Assembly: GCF_001969855.1 (NCBI RefSeq)
Contig: NZ_MRBL01000027.1
Span: forward strand, 1 to 64,000
Length of the DNA stretch: 64,000 nt
Reading direction: 5' to 3'
From: Bacillus haynesii
Lineage (GTDB): Bacteria; Bacillota; Bacilli; Bacillales; Bacillaceae
Shown in pieces: positions 45,364 through 54,373 of this stretch (positions are counted from its first letter, which is position 1; every line of letters starts with the position of its first letter). The position numbers and the translations under genes were made by a program. Under the pieces are notes generated by a model. That model ran no database searches. It had not been told where the DNA came from and saw nothing but the letters and a program-made list of their open reading frames with translations.

Positions 45364-46326
45364 TTAAGCGGATTTCTTGCGGTCCAGCAGGACTGCGATC
45401 AAAATGACGACACCTTTGACGACCATTTGGAAAAAGGAAGAGACGCCAAGCAGGTTCAAGCCGTTATTCAACGTTCCGATAATCAGGACGCCGATGAGTG
45501 TGCCGGCAATTCGTCCTCTTCCTCCGGCAAGGCTTGTACCGCCTAATACGACGGCGGCAATGGCGTCAAGCTCATAGGAAGTGCCTGCCGTCGGCTGGGC
45601 TGAGTTAAGCCGTGACGTCAAGATGGCTCCAGCCAACGCGGATAATAGGCCGGCAAGAGAATAAATCACCATTTTGACGCGCGGAACTTTAATGCCCGAG
45701 ATCAGGGCCGCTTTTTCATTTCCGCCGATTGCATACGTGCGGCGGCCGAAAGGCGTTTTATGAAGGATCACCCAGAGGATGATAAAGGCGGCCGCCATTG
45801 TAATCGCAGGGACGGGGATGCCTAAAAAGTAACCGCGCCCGAAAAGCTGGAAGCCGTAGTGATTGCCGAGCCCAGTAATCGGATTGCCGTCTGTGTAAAC
45901 CATCGTCAATCCGCGGAAAATCGTCATTGTGGCAAGCGTTGCGATGAACGGGGCCATTTTACCTTTCGTGATTAACAGCCCGTTGACCAAGCCGAGCAGG
46001 GCTCCGATCAGGCAGCCGATGATGACGGCGAAAACAGGATCGATGCCGCCGGCGATCATTCCGGCAATCAATGCGCTCGACAGTGCCAAAATTGCTCCGA
46101 CGGAAAGGTCGATGCCGCCGGTCAAAATGACAAAGGTCATGCCAAACGCGATCAGCGCATTAATAGCGACTTGTCTTAACAAGTTTAAAATATTTAACGG
46201 TTCTAAAAAGCTCGGATTTAATAATGATACGATGACGACGAGAATGATCAGACCGAGAAACGGACCGAGCTTTTGCATTACAGAATCGACATTAAGGCTT
46301 TTTCTCACAGCCGGTTGAGTTTTCAT
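45364..46326 (-). CDS. rbsC: RbsC, ribose ABC transporter permease
   Basis: A 320-residue inner-membrane permease with 8-10 hydrophobic segments of the BPD_transp_2 class. The signature GGIDLSVGAILALSSAL lies near residue 75 and the GGTSLAGGRGRIAGTLIG loop near 265. It pairs with ATPase RbsA. ATG 46326 follows GGAGGGCGG, one base after the stop of rbsA. Confidence 0.95.
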   Translation of the reverse strand: MKTQPAVRKSLNVDSVMQKLGPFLGLIILVVIVSLLNPSFLEPLNILNLLRQVAINALIAFGMTFVILTGGIDLSVGAILALSSALIAGMIAGGIDPVFAVIIGCLIGALLGLVNGLLITKGKMAPFIATLATMTIFRGLTMVYTDGNPITGLGNHYGFQLFGRGYFLGIPVPAITMAAAFIILWVILHKTPFGRRTYAIGGNEKAALISGIKVPRVKMVIYSLAGLLSALAGAILTSRLNSAQPTAGTSYELDAIAAVVLGGTSLAGGRGRIAGTLIGVLIIGTLNNGLNLLGVSSFFQMVVKGVVILIAVLLDRKKSA

Positions 46327-46327
46327 G

Positions 46328-47809
46328 TTACCGCCCTCCTGTAGCGAGTGTCATAATTCGTTCTTGCGTGGCATCATTTCTTGATAGCTCACCGCTTAGC
46401 GTTCCTTCATGGATCACAAGGACGCGGTCGCTCATCCCGAGAATCTCGGAAAGCTCTGAAGAGACCATGACGATCGCGACGCCGCGGTCTGTCAGCTCGT
46501 TCATCAGCTGATAAATCTCCCTTTTCGCGCCGACATCGACGCCTCGGGTTGGCTCATCCAAAATCAGCACTTTAGGACCGATGCCGATCCATTTGGCGAT
46601 GACCACTTTTTGCTGGTTCCCTCCTGAAAGGTTTCGCGCGTGGGTTTCCGGCGATTCCGTTTTGATCGTCAGCCGCTTGATCAATAGTTCAACAAATTCC
46701 TGCTCGCTTTTTTTGTCAATCCATCCTTTCGGTGAAAAGCTGGCGAGATTCGGAAGGGCGATATTTTCCCTGATGGACGTGTCGAGCACAAGTCCTTCAT
46801 CCTTGCGGTTCTCGGTAATAAAGCCGATTCCCTTTTGAACGGCATCGCTCGGTTTTTTGAGCGTTGCTTTTTTGCCTTCGATGAAAATATCTCCTGAGTC
46901 AAGCGGATCGAGCCCGAAAACCGCCCTCATCAGCTCTGTGCGCCCTGCTCCCATCAGTCCTGAAATCCCGACGATTTCTCCGGAGCGGACGGAAAAGCTG
47001 ATATTTTGGAAGACTCCTTTTTTGGATGCCTGCTTGATTTCGAGAACGACGCGTCCCGGATTTGGCTGTCTTTCAGGATAGCGTTCGGTCAGCTCCCGTC
47101 CGACCATCTTTTTTACCACTTCATGAAAGTCGGTGTCGGGAATTCGTTTCGTGTCCACCGTTTTTCCGTCGCGCATCACCGTGATCCGGTCGCAAATCGT
47201 GAAGATTTCTTCCATACGGTGGGATATATAGACGATGGAGACGCCGTTTTTCTTTAATGCTCTGATGACGCCGAACAGTTTTTCAATTTCTCTTTCTGTT
47301 AACGCTGCCGTCGGTTCGTCCATGATGATCACTTTCGCGTCTGTCATGAGCGCTTTGGCGATTTCGATCATTTGCTGCTGGCCGACGGAACAGTCTCCGG
47401 CTTCTTTTTCAAGAGAAATTGAGACTCCGAGTCTTTCAAGCTGCTCTTTTGCTAGCGCTTTCATTTTCTTGTTATTTAAAAATCCAAGTTTGGAAGACAG
47501 CTCTCTGCCGATAAACAGATTTTCCAAAACGGTCATTTCAGGCCAAATGTTCAGCTCCTGATGGATAAAGGCGATGCCGTTCTGTTCGGCTTCCTTTGGA
47601 TCTGAAAAATACGTTTCTTTTTCGTCGATCTCGATCGTTCCGCTGTCCAGCCTGTGAAGTCCTGTCAACAGATTCATGAGTGTCGACTTTCCGGCGCCGT
47701 TTTCTCCCATTAAAGCGTGAACTTCACCTTCCTGAAGTTCGAAAGAAACGCCGGACAGCACCTGATTTTGGCCAAAAGCTTTAAAAATGTCCTTCATTTT
47801 AATATGCAT
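46328..47809 (-). CDS. rbsA: RbsA, ribose ABC transporter double ATPase
   Basis: 493 residues with two fused ABC domains. The N-terminal domain has Walker [10 protein letters not shown] and a degenerate signature [12 protein letters not shown] with Walker [11 protein letters not shown]. The C-terminal domain has an atypical Walker [11 protein letters not shown], signature [12 protein letters not shown] and Walker [12 protein letters not shown]. That asymmetry is normal for sugar importers of this class. Confidence 0.95.
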   Translation of the reverse strand: MHIKMKDIFKAFGQNQVLSGVSFELQEGEVHALMGENGAGKSTLMNLLTGLHRLDSGTIEIDEKETYFSDPKEAEQNGIAFIHQELNIWPEMTVLENLFIGRELSSKLGFLNNKKMKALAKEQLERLGVSISLEKEAGDCSVGQQQMIEIAKALMTDAKVIIMDEPTAALTEREIEKLFGVIRALKKNGVSIVYISHRMEEIFTICDRITVMRDGKTVDTKRIPDTDFHEVVKKMVGRELTERYPERQPNPGRVVLEIKQASKKGVFQNISFSVRSGEIVGISGLMGAGRTELMRAVFGLDPLDSGDIFIEGKKATLKKPSDAVQKGIGFITENRKDEGLVLDTSIRENIALPNLASFSPKGWIDKKSEQEFVELLIKRLTIKTESPETHARNLSGGNQQKVVIAKWIGIGPKVLILDEPTRGVDVGAKREIYQLMNELTDRGVAIVMVSSELSEILGMSDRVLVIHEGTLSGELSRNDATQERIMTLATGGR

Positions 47810-47846
47810 GGGCTATCCCTTCTTTCCAGATGTAGAATGTAAACAT

Positions 47847-48242
47847 CTAAAAGATCACTCCCGCGTGCAAGATGCAATTTGCATAAGGTGTTGCTTCCCC
47901 TGTGCGAATGACCGCTTTTGCATGGCTCGTCGCCTTTTTGAATGCTTCGTGCGGGATATAGTCAATTTTCCGGTTTGAAAATTCCGCTTTTAAAAATGCG
48001 GCTTGTTCGGGATTGACGCTTTCTATCTCTTGGGCTGCCGTCACTTTTTCGACGGCCATTTCATCGGCGATAAGCTTTGTGACCTCTTGAAATCCGGGCG
48101 TACCCAATGTCAGTGCAAGATCGATTTTGGGGACGCCGGGAGGAACGGGCAGACCGGCGTCCGCGATGACGATGGTATCGGTATGCCCGAGATCGGCCAG
48201 CAATTTTGCGATATGGCTGTTTAATATCCCGTGTTTTTTCAT
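47847..48242 (-). CDS. rbsD: RbsD, D-ribose pyranase
   Basis: A 131-residue cytoplasmic enzyme interconverting beta-pyranose and furanose forms of ribose so that RbsK can act. The family's N-terminus is MKKHGILNSHIAKLLADLGHTD, with catalytic His20. The C-terminal RTGEATPYANCILHAGV is also typical. It overlaps the end of rbsK by four bases. Confidence 0.95.
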   Translation of the reverse strand: MKKHGILNSHIAKLLADLGHTDTIVIADAGLPVPPGVPKIDLALTLGTPGFQEVTKLIADEMAVEKVTAAQEIESVNPEQAAFLKAEFSNRKIDYIPHEAFKKATSHAKAVIRTGEATPYANCILHAGVIF

Positions 48243-49120
48243 GACAGTTCACGCTCCACTTCTTCCCGTTTTGGCATGCCGCCTTGTGCGCCGAATTTCA
48301 GAACCGACAGGGAAGCCGCCCGGTTCGCAAAGCGCAAGGCAGATTCGATGCTTTGTCCTTCGGAAAGCGCAACGGCCAATCCCGCATTGAAGGTGTCTCC
48401 GGCTCCCGTCGTATCAAGTGCATTGACAGGGAATGAAGGAACGATCCTTTCTTCCAGACCATTGTGATAGCGGACTCCGTTTTTCCCTTCTGTGATGAAC
48501 AGCTTCTCCGGATAGCGCTTTAACGCTTCCTCCCGGGACATGCCCTGAAACAGTACCGAAGCTTCATGCTCGTTTGGTGTGATGTAGGCCGCATGTTCGA
48601 TCGTTTCCGGGCGAATCGGACGGGCTGGTGCAGGATTCAGCAGGAGGGGAATGCCGAGCGAGCTGCACAGTCCGCTGACATAGTCGACGGTTTCTTCCGG
48701 AATTTCCTGCTGAATCAAAACGATATCAGCCTGTTTAATTGCAGGCAGCGCGTTTTGAACGTATTCAGGTGTGACATGGTCATTTGCCCCTTTGACGACG
48801 ATAATACTGTTGTCGCCGTCTGCGAGAACGATATGTGCGGTGCCGCTTTCTTGACCTGTAACCGGTTCCACATAGTCTGTTACAACCCCATTGGCTTGAA
48901 AATTGTCGAGGATGGCTTTTCCGTAATGGTCATCGCCGACACAGCCGATCATATGGACCTCGGCACAAAGCCGGGCCGCGGCGACCGCCTGGTTGGCGCC
49001 CTTTCCGCCCGGAACCGTTTTAAAAGATTCGCCAAGCACCGTTTCTCCGGCGGCCGGCCGCTTGGGCGATGTCACGACTAAATCCATCGAAGAGCTGCCA
49101 ATCACGCATATTTTACTCAT
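48239..49120 (-). CDS. rbsK: RbsK, ribokinase
   Basis: A 293-residue PfkB-family kinase making ribose-5-phosphate. Substrate-binding N-terminus: CVIGSSSMDLV, and GGKGANQAVAAARL (~residue 40). The catalytic DTTGAGDTFNAG is at ~245-256. ATG 49120 is eight bases from AGGCGG and gives the usual length; the ATG two codons earlier is too close to the SD. It almost touches the rbsR stop. Confidence 0.95.
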   Translation of the reverse strand: MSKICVIGSSSMDLVVTSPKRPAAGETVLGESFKTVPGGKGANQAVAAARLCAEVHMIGCVGDDHYGKAILDNFQANGVVTDYVEPVTGQESGTAHIVLADGDNSIIVVKGANDHVTPEYVQNALPAIKQADIVLIQQEIPEETVDYVSGLCSSLGIPLLLNPAPARPIRPETIEHAAYITPNEHEASVLFQGMSREEALKRYPEKLFITEGKNGVRYHNGLEERIVPSFPVNALDTTGAGDTFNAGLAVALSEGQSIESALRFANRAASLSVLKFGAQGGMPKREEVERELS

Positions 49121-49122
49121 TG

Positions 49123-50103
49123 TCATTCCGCCTTTCTTGTCGTTTGTCTTTCAATAAAGGCAACCGGCATCTGCACTGCCGATTGTTCAATATATTCATT
49201 TTTCATTAATCTCAGCAGCAGTTTTGCCGCTTCTTTTCCCATTTCATAGGCGGGCTGCCTGATCGTTGATAAAGAGGGGAAAAGCAATTCGCTTTGCGGA
49301 ATGTCATCAAAGCCGATAATCTGCAGTTCGTCGGGAACTTTGATCTTCCGTTTTAAGGCTTCATGCAAAACGGCTGTCGCCACAATGTCATTGCTTGCGA
49401 TCACGCCGTCTGTTTCCGGGTAGGTGGCAAACAGCTCCGCTGCCCGTTTTTGGGCCTCCGGAAATGAAAATGTCTCGGTTTTCATGACATGAAAATCGAT
49501 ATCGGCCCCGCTTAGCATCTCCAGCGCTCCGTTGAAACGGTCTCTTGCAGTCTGAAGGTGGGCCGGTCCTTTAATCAGCGTAATCTTTTTCGCGTTCCTC
49601 CTGACCATTTCAGCCGCTGCGATTCTGCCGCCTTCGCGGCTGTCTGCGAATACAGCCGGCGCATTTTCACCCGTCCGGTCAAGGAAGACGATCGGCATGG
49701 ACAAGTCTTGATAATTTGGCGCATCCGGATAATTGGTCGCTGAAATGACTCCGACCACATGATTTTGTTTAAACGTCTGCAGATAATCAAGTTCTTTTTC
49801 CAGATTTTCATCGCTGTTTCCGAATATGAGCCGAAAGCCGAGGCGGTGGATCTCATCTTCAACGCCGCGGGCAAGCTGAGGAAAGAACGGGTTTGTGATA
49901 TCCGGCAGCAGCAGTCCGATCAGTCTGGACTCCCTTTTATAGAGAGACCTGGCTACTTCATTCGGGTAGTAATTCAGTTCTTCCATCGCTTTTAACACGC
50001 GTGTCCTCGTGTCTTCATGGACGTATCCGGTCTCATTTAATACCCGGGAAACCGTAGCGACAGATACTTTTGCAGCAAGTGCGACGTCTTTAATCGTAGC
50101 CAA
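49123..50103 (-). CDS. rbsR: RbsR, LacI family repressor of the ribose operon
   Basis: A 326-residue LacI-type repressor. The HTH is at ~2-22 (TIKDVALAAKVSVATVSRVLN), then a hinge helix and the PBP-like ligand domain. The start is TTG 50103 with AGAGGAG upstream. The frame extends to 50160, but that would run through the cre. It is the first gene of rbsRKDACB. Confidence 0.93.
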   Translation of the reverse strand: MATIKDVALAAKVSVATVSRVLNETGYVHEDTRTRVLKAMEELNYYPNEVARSLYKRESRLIGLLLPDITNPFFPQLARGVEDEIHRLGFRLIFGNSDENLEKELDYLQTFKQNHVVGVISATNYPDAPNYQDLSMPIVFLDRTGENAPAVFADSREGGRIAAAEMVRRNAKKITLIKGPAHLQTARDRFNGALEMLSGADIDFHVMKTETFSFPEAQKRAAELFATYPETDGVIASNDIVATAVLHEALKRKIKVPDELQIIGFDDIPQSELLFPSLSTIRQPAYEMGKEAAKLLLRLMKNEYIEQSAVQMPVAFIERQTTRKAE

Positions 50104-50126
50104 AAAAGACTTCTCCTCTCTATTTG

Positions 50127-50140
50127 TGTAACCGTTTACA
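50127..50140 (-). promoter_or_regulatory. cre (CcpA-binding) site of the rbs operon
   Basis: On the minus strand TGTAAACGGTTACA fits the cre consensus TGWAANCGNTNWCA at every position. It lies 24-37 bases before the rbsR start, so it may act by roadblock or promoter occlusion. RbsR may also use this near-palindromic LacI-type site. Confidence 0.8.
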
Positions 50141-50160
50141 TAAAGATTATCATGATCCAT

Positions 50161-50846
50161 TTAAAATCACAATAAAAAAAAGCTCAGACAGTGAAATTTT
50201 TAGCCGGGTTGGGATATAGAGACATATACAGGTGTGTTTAATAGAAATAACCTTCATTCGGCATAAATTGCCGAATACAGTAACAATGAGAATAGTAAGA
50301 AAAATTAAAAATGTTAAAGTTTGATGAATTATCGTTGAAAAAAATTAATGGCTTTTTAAATCTTAGGATTTTAACCTAAAATCTGAAGAAATAAGGTGAA
50401 TCGAACGGCTCACAAAATATTTGGAGCTGCCAATGAATCCCGCTTTATGCTAAAAGAAATTTTCGTTCTTAGATAGGTGATCTGATTGTCATAGGACGCA
50501 TTTGTTTTGACGAGGAAACATTGGTGACTTTTTAACCTGTTGGAAAAGAGCGAAAATACAAAAAGAAGGGAGATATTCCGATTGAAAGCCCATTTATAGG
50601 GGATTACAGCCGGGGAAAAAAGAGATCCTGAATCCATCCTTGAATCTTTCATCAGAAATAGGGAGAAAAGTACAAAAATCATAATGTCGAATTTTGAAAG
50701 CGCATACTTAAAACGGTGATAAAAAACGGATAGGAATTAAGAACTTTCGATTTCCAAAAATATCAACAAAAAGATAGGCATTAATGACTCGGGCGAGGTG
50801 ATCTTTGTCACGGAAAATTTCGTCGCCTTCTGTTACATAATGCCGA
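50161..50846. other. Long intergenic region between rbsR and pgsB
   Basis: About 690 AT-rich bases with no supported gene. A 90-codon minus-strand frame (50410-50682) has no SD and a composition like non-coding sequence. A perfect inverted repeat ATTCGGCA-TAAAT-TGCCGAAT stands at 50256-50276. The right end carries the pgsB promoter. In B. subtilis the pgs promoter depends on DegU and SwrA, so part of this length is probably regulatory. Confidence 0.6.
50256..50276. repeat. Perfect 8-bp inverted repeat in the rbsR-pgsB gap
   Basis: Arms ATTCGGCA/TGCCGAAT with 5-base spacer TAAAT. There is no T-run after it, so it is more likely a protein-binding site than a terminator. The binding protein is unknown. 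Confidence 0.5.
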
Positions 50847-50874
50847 TTGTGATTTCATAGTGAACCTATATACT
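50847..50874 (+). promoter_or_regulatory. SigA-type promoter of pgsBCAE
   Basis: TTGTGA (50847-50852), 16-base spacer, TATACT (50869-50874). The predicted start is near 50881, giving a short leader of about 43 bases before ATG 50924. Confidence 0.65.
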
Positions 50875-50923
50875 GATGAATGAATTTACATATCAGATTC
50901 CAAGAAGGAGATGTAGACAAACA

Positions 50924-52105
50924 ATGTGGGTAATGCTATTAGCCTGTGTGATCGTTGTTGGGATCGGCATTTATGAAAAAAGGCGCCACCAGCAAAACAT
51001 CGATGCGCTGCCTGTCCGAGTGAACATCAACGGGATACGCGGAAAGTCCACGGTGACAAGATTAACAACAGGGATATTAATCGAGGCAGGCTACAAAACA
51101 GTAGGAAAAACAACCGGGACAGACGCAAGGATGATTTATTGGGACACACCGGAAGAGAAGCCGATCAAAAGAAAGCCTCAAGGGCCGAATATCGGAGAGC
51201 AGAAGGAGGTTATGAAAGAAACGGTGGAAAGAGGGGCCAATGCAATTGTCAGTGAGTGCATGGCCGTTAACCCTGATTACCAAATCATCTTTCAGGAAGA
51301 ATTGCTTCAGGCTAATATTGGTGTGATCGTGAACGTGCTGGAGGATCACATGGATGTGATGGGACCGACTTTGGATGAAATTGCAGAAGCTTTCACAGCA
51401 ACCATTCCTTATAATGGACATTTAGTGATCACTGATAGTGAGTATACCGATTTCTTTAAACAAATTGCAAAAGAAAGGAACACAAAAGTCATCGTCGCGG
51501 ACAATTCTAAAATAACAGATGAATACCTCAGACAATTTGAGTACATGGTATTCCCTGATAATGCGTCTCTTGCGCTCGGTGTTGCTCAAGCGTTGGGCAT
51601 TGACGAAGAAACCGCCTTTAAAGGCATGCTGAATGCGCCGCCTGATCCGGGAGCGATGAGAATTCTGCCGCTGATGAACGCCAAAAATCCCGGACATTTC
51701 GTCAACGGTTTTGCGGCCAATGACGCAGCTTCCACTTTAAACATATGGAAGCGTGTAAAGGAAATAGGCTATCCTACGGATCAGCCGATCGTCATTATGA
51801 ACTGCCGCGCCGACAGGGTAGACAGAACACAGCAGTTTGCGGAAGATGTCCTTCCTTATATTGAAGCAAGTGAACTTGTGCTGATTGGAGAAACAACAGA
51901 ACCGATCGTCAAAGCATATGAAGCAGGCAAAATTCCTGCGGACAAGCTGTTTGATTTTGAGTACAAATCAACGGAAGAAATCATGTTCATGCTGAAAAAC
52001 AAGCTCGAGGGCCGCGTCATTTACGGAGTCGGAAATATCCACGGAGCAGCGGAGCCTCTCATTGAAAAAATACAAGATTACAAGATTAAGCAGCTCGTTA
52101 GCTAG
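50924..52105 (+). CDS. pgsB: PgsB (CapB/YwsC), poly-gamma-glutamate synthase ligase subunit
   Basis: A 393-residue amide ligase of the Mur-ligase fold that adds glutamate to the growing poly-gamma-glutamate chain. It has an N-terminal membrane segment (MWVMLLACVIVVGIGIYE). The ATP-binding loop is NGIRGKSTVTRL (~37-48), and the Mur-type segments VNVLEDHMDVMG and MNCRADRVDRTQQF are present. The upstream extension to 50876 overlaps the promoter; ATG 50924 has AAGGAG and yields the B. subtilis length. It is the first gene of the operon. Confidence 0.96.
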   Translation: MWVMLLACVIVVGIGIYEKRRHQQNIDALPVRVNINGIRGKSTVTRLTTGILIEAGYKTVGKTTGTDARMIYWDTPEEKPIKRKPQGPNIGEQKEVMKETVERGANAIVSECMAVNPDYQIIFQEELLQANIGVIVNVLEDHMDVMGPTLDEIAEAFTATIPYNGHLVITDSEYTDFFKQIAKERNTKVIVADNSKITDEYLRQFEYMVFPDNASLALGVAQALGIDEETAFKGMLNAPPDPGAMRILPLMNAKNPGHFVNGFAANDAASTLNIWKRVKEIGYPTDQPIVIMNCRADRVDRTQQFAEDVLPYIEASELVLIGETTEPIVKAYEAGKIPADKLFDFEYKSTEEIMFMLKNKLEGRVIYGVGNIHGAAEPLIEKIQDYKIKQLVS

Positions 52106-52120
52106 GAGGAAGAAAACACA

Positions 52121-52570
52121 ATGTTTGGATCAGATTTATATATCGCCCTCATTTTAGGAGTCTTACTCAGTTTGATTTTTGCAGAGAAAACGGGAATTGT
52201 ACCAGCCGGCCTTGTCGTACCGGGTTATTTGGGACTTGTGTTCAATCAGCCGATTTTCATGTTGCTCGTTCTTTTTGTCAGTTTGCTGACGTACGTCATC
52301 GTGAAATTCGGACTTTCAAAAATTATGATTCTATACGGACGCAGAAAATTCGCAGCGATGCTGATTACGGGAATTCTATTGAAAATCGGTTTTGATTTTA
52401 TCTATCCGGTGATGCCGTTTGAAATTGCCGAATTCAGGGGAATCGGAATCATCGTGCCGGGGCTGATCGCGAATACCATTCAAAGACAGGGATTAACGAT
52501 TACGCTTGGAAGTACGCTTTTATTGAGCGGAGCAACATTCGTCATTATGTATGCTTACTATCTAATCTAA
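52121..52570 (+). CDS. pgsC: PgsC (CapC/YwtA), poly-gamma-glutamate synthesis membrane protein
   Basis: A 149-residue, very hydrophobic protein with about four or five membrane segments, a partner of PgsB in the membrane synthase complex. Conserved parts are IFAEKTGIVPAGLVVPGYLGL and GIGIIVPGLIANTIQRQG. ATG 52121 follows AGGAGGAA. Confidence 0.95.
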   Translation: MFGSDLYIALILGVLLSLIFAEKTGIVPAGLVVPGYLGLVFNQPIFMLLVLFVSLLTYVIVKFGLSKIMILYGRRKFAAMLITGILLKIGFDFIYPVMPFEIAEFRGIGIIVPGLIANTIQRQGLTITLGSTLLLSGATFVIMYAYYLI

Positions 52571-52589
52571 AGTTAGGTGTGTCAAATCG

Positions 52590-53759
52590 ATGAAAAAACA
52601 ACTGAACTTTCAGGAAAAACTGCTGAAGCTGACGAAGCAGGAGAAAAAGAAAACAAATAAGCATGTCTTTATCGTATTGCCCGCTATTTTCTGTTTAATG
52701 TTTGTCTTCACTTGGGTCGGAAGCGCCAAAACTCCTTCGCAAATGGACAAAAAAGAAGATACCAAGCTCACAGCTACCTTTATGGGCGATATCATGATGG
52801 GAAGAAACGTAGAAAAAGTGACAAACATGCACGGGTCGGAAAGTGTCTTCAAAAATGTGAAGCCGTACTTTGATGTGTCAGATTTTATCACAGGAAACTT
52901 TGAAAACCCTGTAACCAATGTAAAGAACTATCAAGAGGCAGAAAAGAACATCCATCTGCAAACGAATCAAGAATCAGTCGAAACATTGAAAAAGCTGAAC
53001 TTCAGCGTACTGAACTTTGCCAACAACCATGCGATGGACTACGGGGAAGACGGTTTGAAGGATACGCTGAATAAATTCTCAAATGAGGACTTGGAGCTTG
53101 TCGGAGCAGGCAATAATCTCGAAGACGCGAAACAGCACGTATCCTATCAGGATGTGAACGGTGTAAAAATCGCAACGCTCGGTTTTACAGACGTCTACAC
53201 GAAGAACTTTACAGCCAAAAAGAACAGAGGCGGAGTGCTGCCGCTCAGCCCGAAAATCTTTATTCCAATGATCGCGGAAGCATCCAAAAAAGCGGATCTT
53301 GTCCTAGTTCATGTGCACTGGGGACAAGAATATGACAATGAACCGAACGACAGACAGAAGGATCTGGCCAAGGCGATTGCAGATGCCGGAGCAGATGTCA
53401 TTATCGGCGCTCATCCCCATGTTCTCGAACCGATCGAAGTGTATAACGGTACTGTGATTTTCTACAGCCTCGGTAACTTTGTGTTTGATCAGGGCTGGTC
53501 AAGAACACGGGACAGCGCGCTTGTACAATACCATTTAATGAATGACGGCAAAGGGCGCTTTGAGGTAACGCCTCTCAACATTCGTGAAGCAACGCCGACG
53601 CCTTTAGGCAAAAGCGATTTCTTAAAACGAAAAGTGATCTTCCGCCAATTGACAAAAGGAACAAACCTCGACTGGAAAGAAGAGAACGGAAAATTGACGT
53701 TTGAAGTCGATCATGCGGACAAACTGAAAAATAACAAAAACGGAGTGGTGAACAAATGA
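52590..53759 (+). CDS. pgsA: PgsA (CapA/YwtB), poly-gamma-glutamate synthesis/export protein
   Basis: 389 residues with one N-terminal membrane anchor (~27-45, FIVLPAIFCLMFVFTWVG) and a large extracellular calcineurin-like metallophosphoesterase-fold domain. The family pattern starts FMGDIMMGRNV, then ITGNFENPVT, NFANNHAMDYG and HVHWGQEYD, GAHPHV, IFYSLGNFVFDQ. It is needed for polymer transport or elongation. Its stop overlaps the pgsE start. Confidence 0.95.
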   Translation: MKKQLNFQEKLLKLTKQEKKKTNKHVFIVLPAIFCLMFVFTWVGSAKTPSQMDKKEDTKLTATFMGDIMMGRNVEKVTNMHGSESVFKNVKPYFDVSDFITGNFENPVTNVKNYQEAEKNIHLQTNQESVETLKKLNFSVLNFANNHAMDYGEDGLKDTLNKFSNEDLELVGAGNNLEDAKQHVSYQDVNGVKIATLGFTDVYTKNFTAKKNRGGVLPLSPKIFIPMIAEASKKADLVLVHVHWGQEYDNEPNDRQKDLAKAIADAGADVIIGAHPHVLEPIEVYNGTVIFYSLGNFVFDQGWSRTRDSALVQYHLMNDGKGRFEVTPLNIREATPTPLGKSDFLKRKVIFRQLTKGTNLDWKEENGKLTFEVDHADKLKNNKNGVVNK

Positions 53760-53923
53760 AATTTGTCAGAGCCATTTGGCCGTTCGTAGGTTTAGTTTTG
53801 ATCATTGCATTCATGTCTGCTTTCAAGTATTCTGATGAATTGTCAAACGATGAAAAAGCTAAAATCTCAACGGAAATCCAAAAAGTGAATCAGCAGGATC
53901 AAACAACAGAAAACAAGCAATAA
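53756..53923 (+). CDS. pgsE: PgsE (YwtC), small poly-gamma-glutamate synthesis protein
   Basis: A 55-residue protein with one N-terminal membrane segment (AIWPFVGLVLIIAFMSAF), then a charged, Gln-rich tail. It overlaps pgsA by ATGA and ends just before the operon terminator. Same size and place as B. subtilis PgsE, which supports polymer production, in particular in the presence of zinc. Confidence 0.9.
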   Translation: MKFVRAIWPFVGLVLIIAFMSAFKYSDELSNDEKAKISTEIQKVNQQDQTTENKQ

Positions 53924-53930
53924 CAGTGCA

Positions 53931-53959
53931 AAAGAGAGTGCCGCCGGCGCTCTCTTTTT
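53931..53959 (+). terminator. Terminator of pgsBCAE
   Basis: Stem AAAGAGAGTGCC/GGCGCTCTCTTT (one mismatch) followed by TTTTT. Confidence 0.85.
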
Positions 53960-54373
53960 GTGTGCTGATTCCGGTTATAAAAGACCTGTGAAAAGCGGCC
54001 GGTTTGAAAAGGATACACGACAATTTTCTTAACCGGTCAGTGTATAAAGTTTTATAGAAAATCAGGAGGATATATACATGGTTTTGGGGCTCATGTTTAT
54101 TGTATTCTTTTGAAGGGAATAAAAACTGACAAATTTCGACTGATTTAAAAATGCATCACCTTACCAATTCGGGATGGGAACTGCACCTTATGTACATGAC
54201 CTCTTTAGAACATTTCCCTTCATCTATTTAATCCGCGCTTACGTGTGTAAAAAGCTGATCATGCTGTGCTAAGCGTTTCTTCTCGCTATGACGCTGCTGT
54301 ACACGCAAAAAAGCCCTTTAAATATCCCAATTGAATGACGATGAAAGAGGAAAGAAGAGGAGGAACAGATCAA
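53960..54373. other. Intergenic region between pgsE and pgdS
   Basis: About 410 bases. It contains a perfect SD with an 11-codon mini-ORF (54064-54113) and a patch resembling antisense 5S rRNA (54168-54205). Beyond these comes an AT-rich stretch that should hold the pgdS promoter. No SigD-type promoter could be placed with confidence. Confidence 0.5.
54078..54113 (+). CDS. Mini-ORF, 11 codons, behind a perfect SD
   Basis: AGGAGG (54064-54069), eight bases, then ATG 54078 and eleven codons (MVLGLMFIVFF) to TGA. The peptide is entirely hydrophobic, like the beginning of a signal peptide or a toxic type-I-like membrane peptide. It may also be a leader peptide or the stub of a lost gene. No family can be named. 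Translation is plausible from the SD alone. Confidence 0.35.
   Translation: MVLGLMFIVFF

Noticed and set aside
50104..50160. Upstream ATG start for rbsR
   Set aside because: The extension runs through the cre site and does not match LacI-family starts; TTG 50103 has the SD.
50410..50682. 90-codon minus-strand frame between rbsR and pgsB
   Set aside because: It has no SD before its start, no recognisable motif, and a composition typical of non-coding AT-rich DNA.
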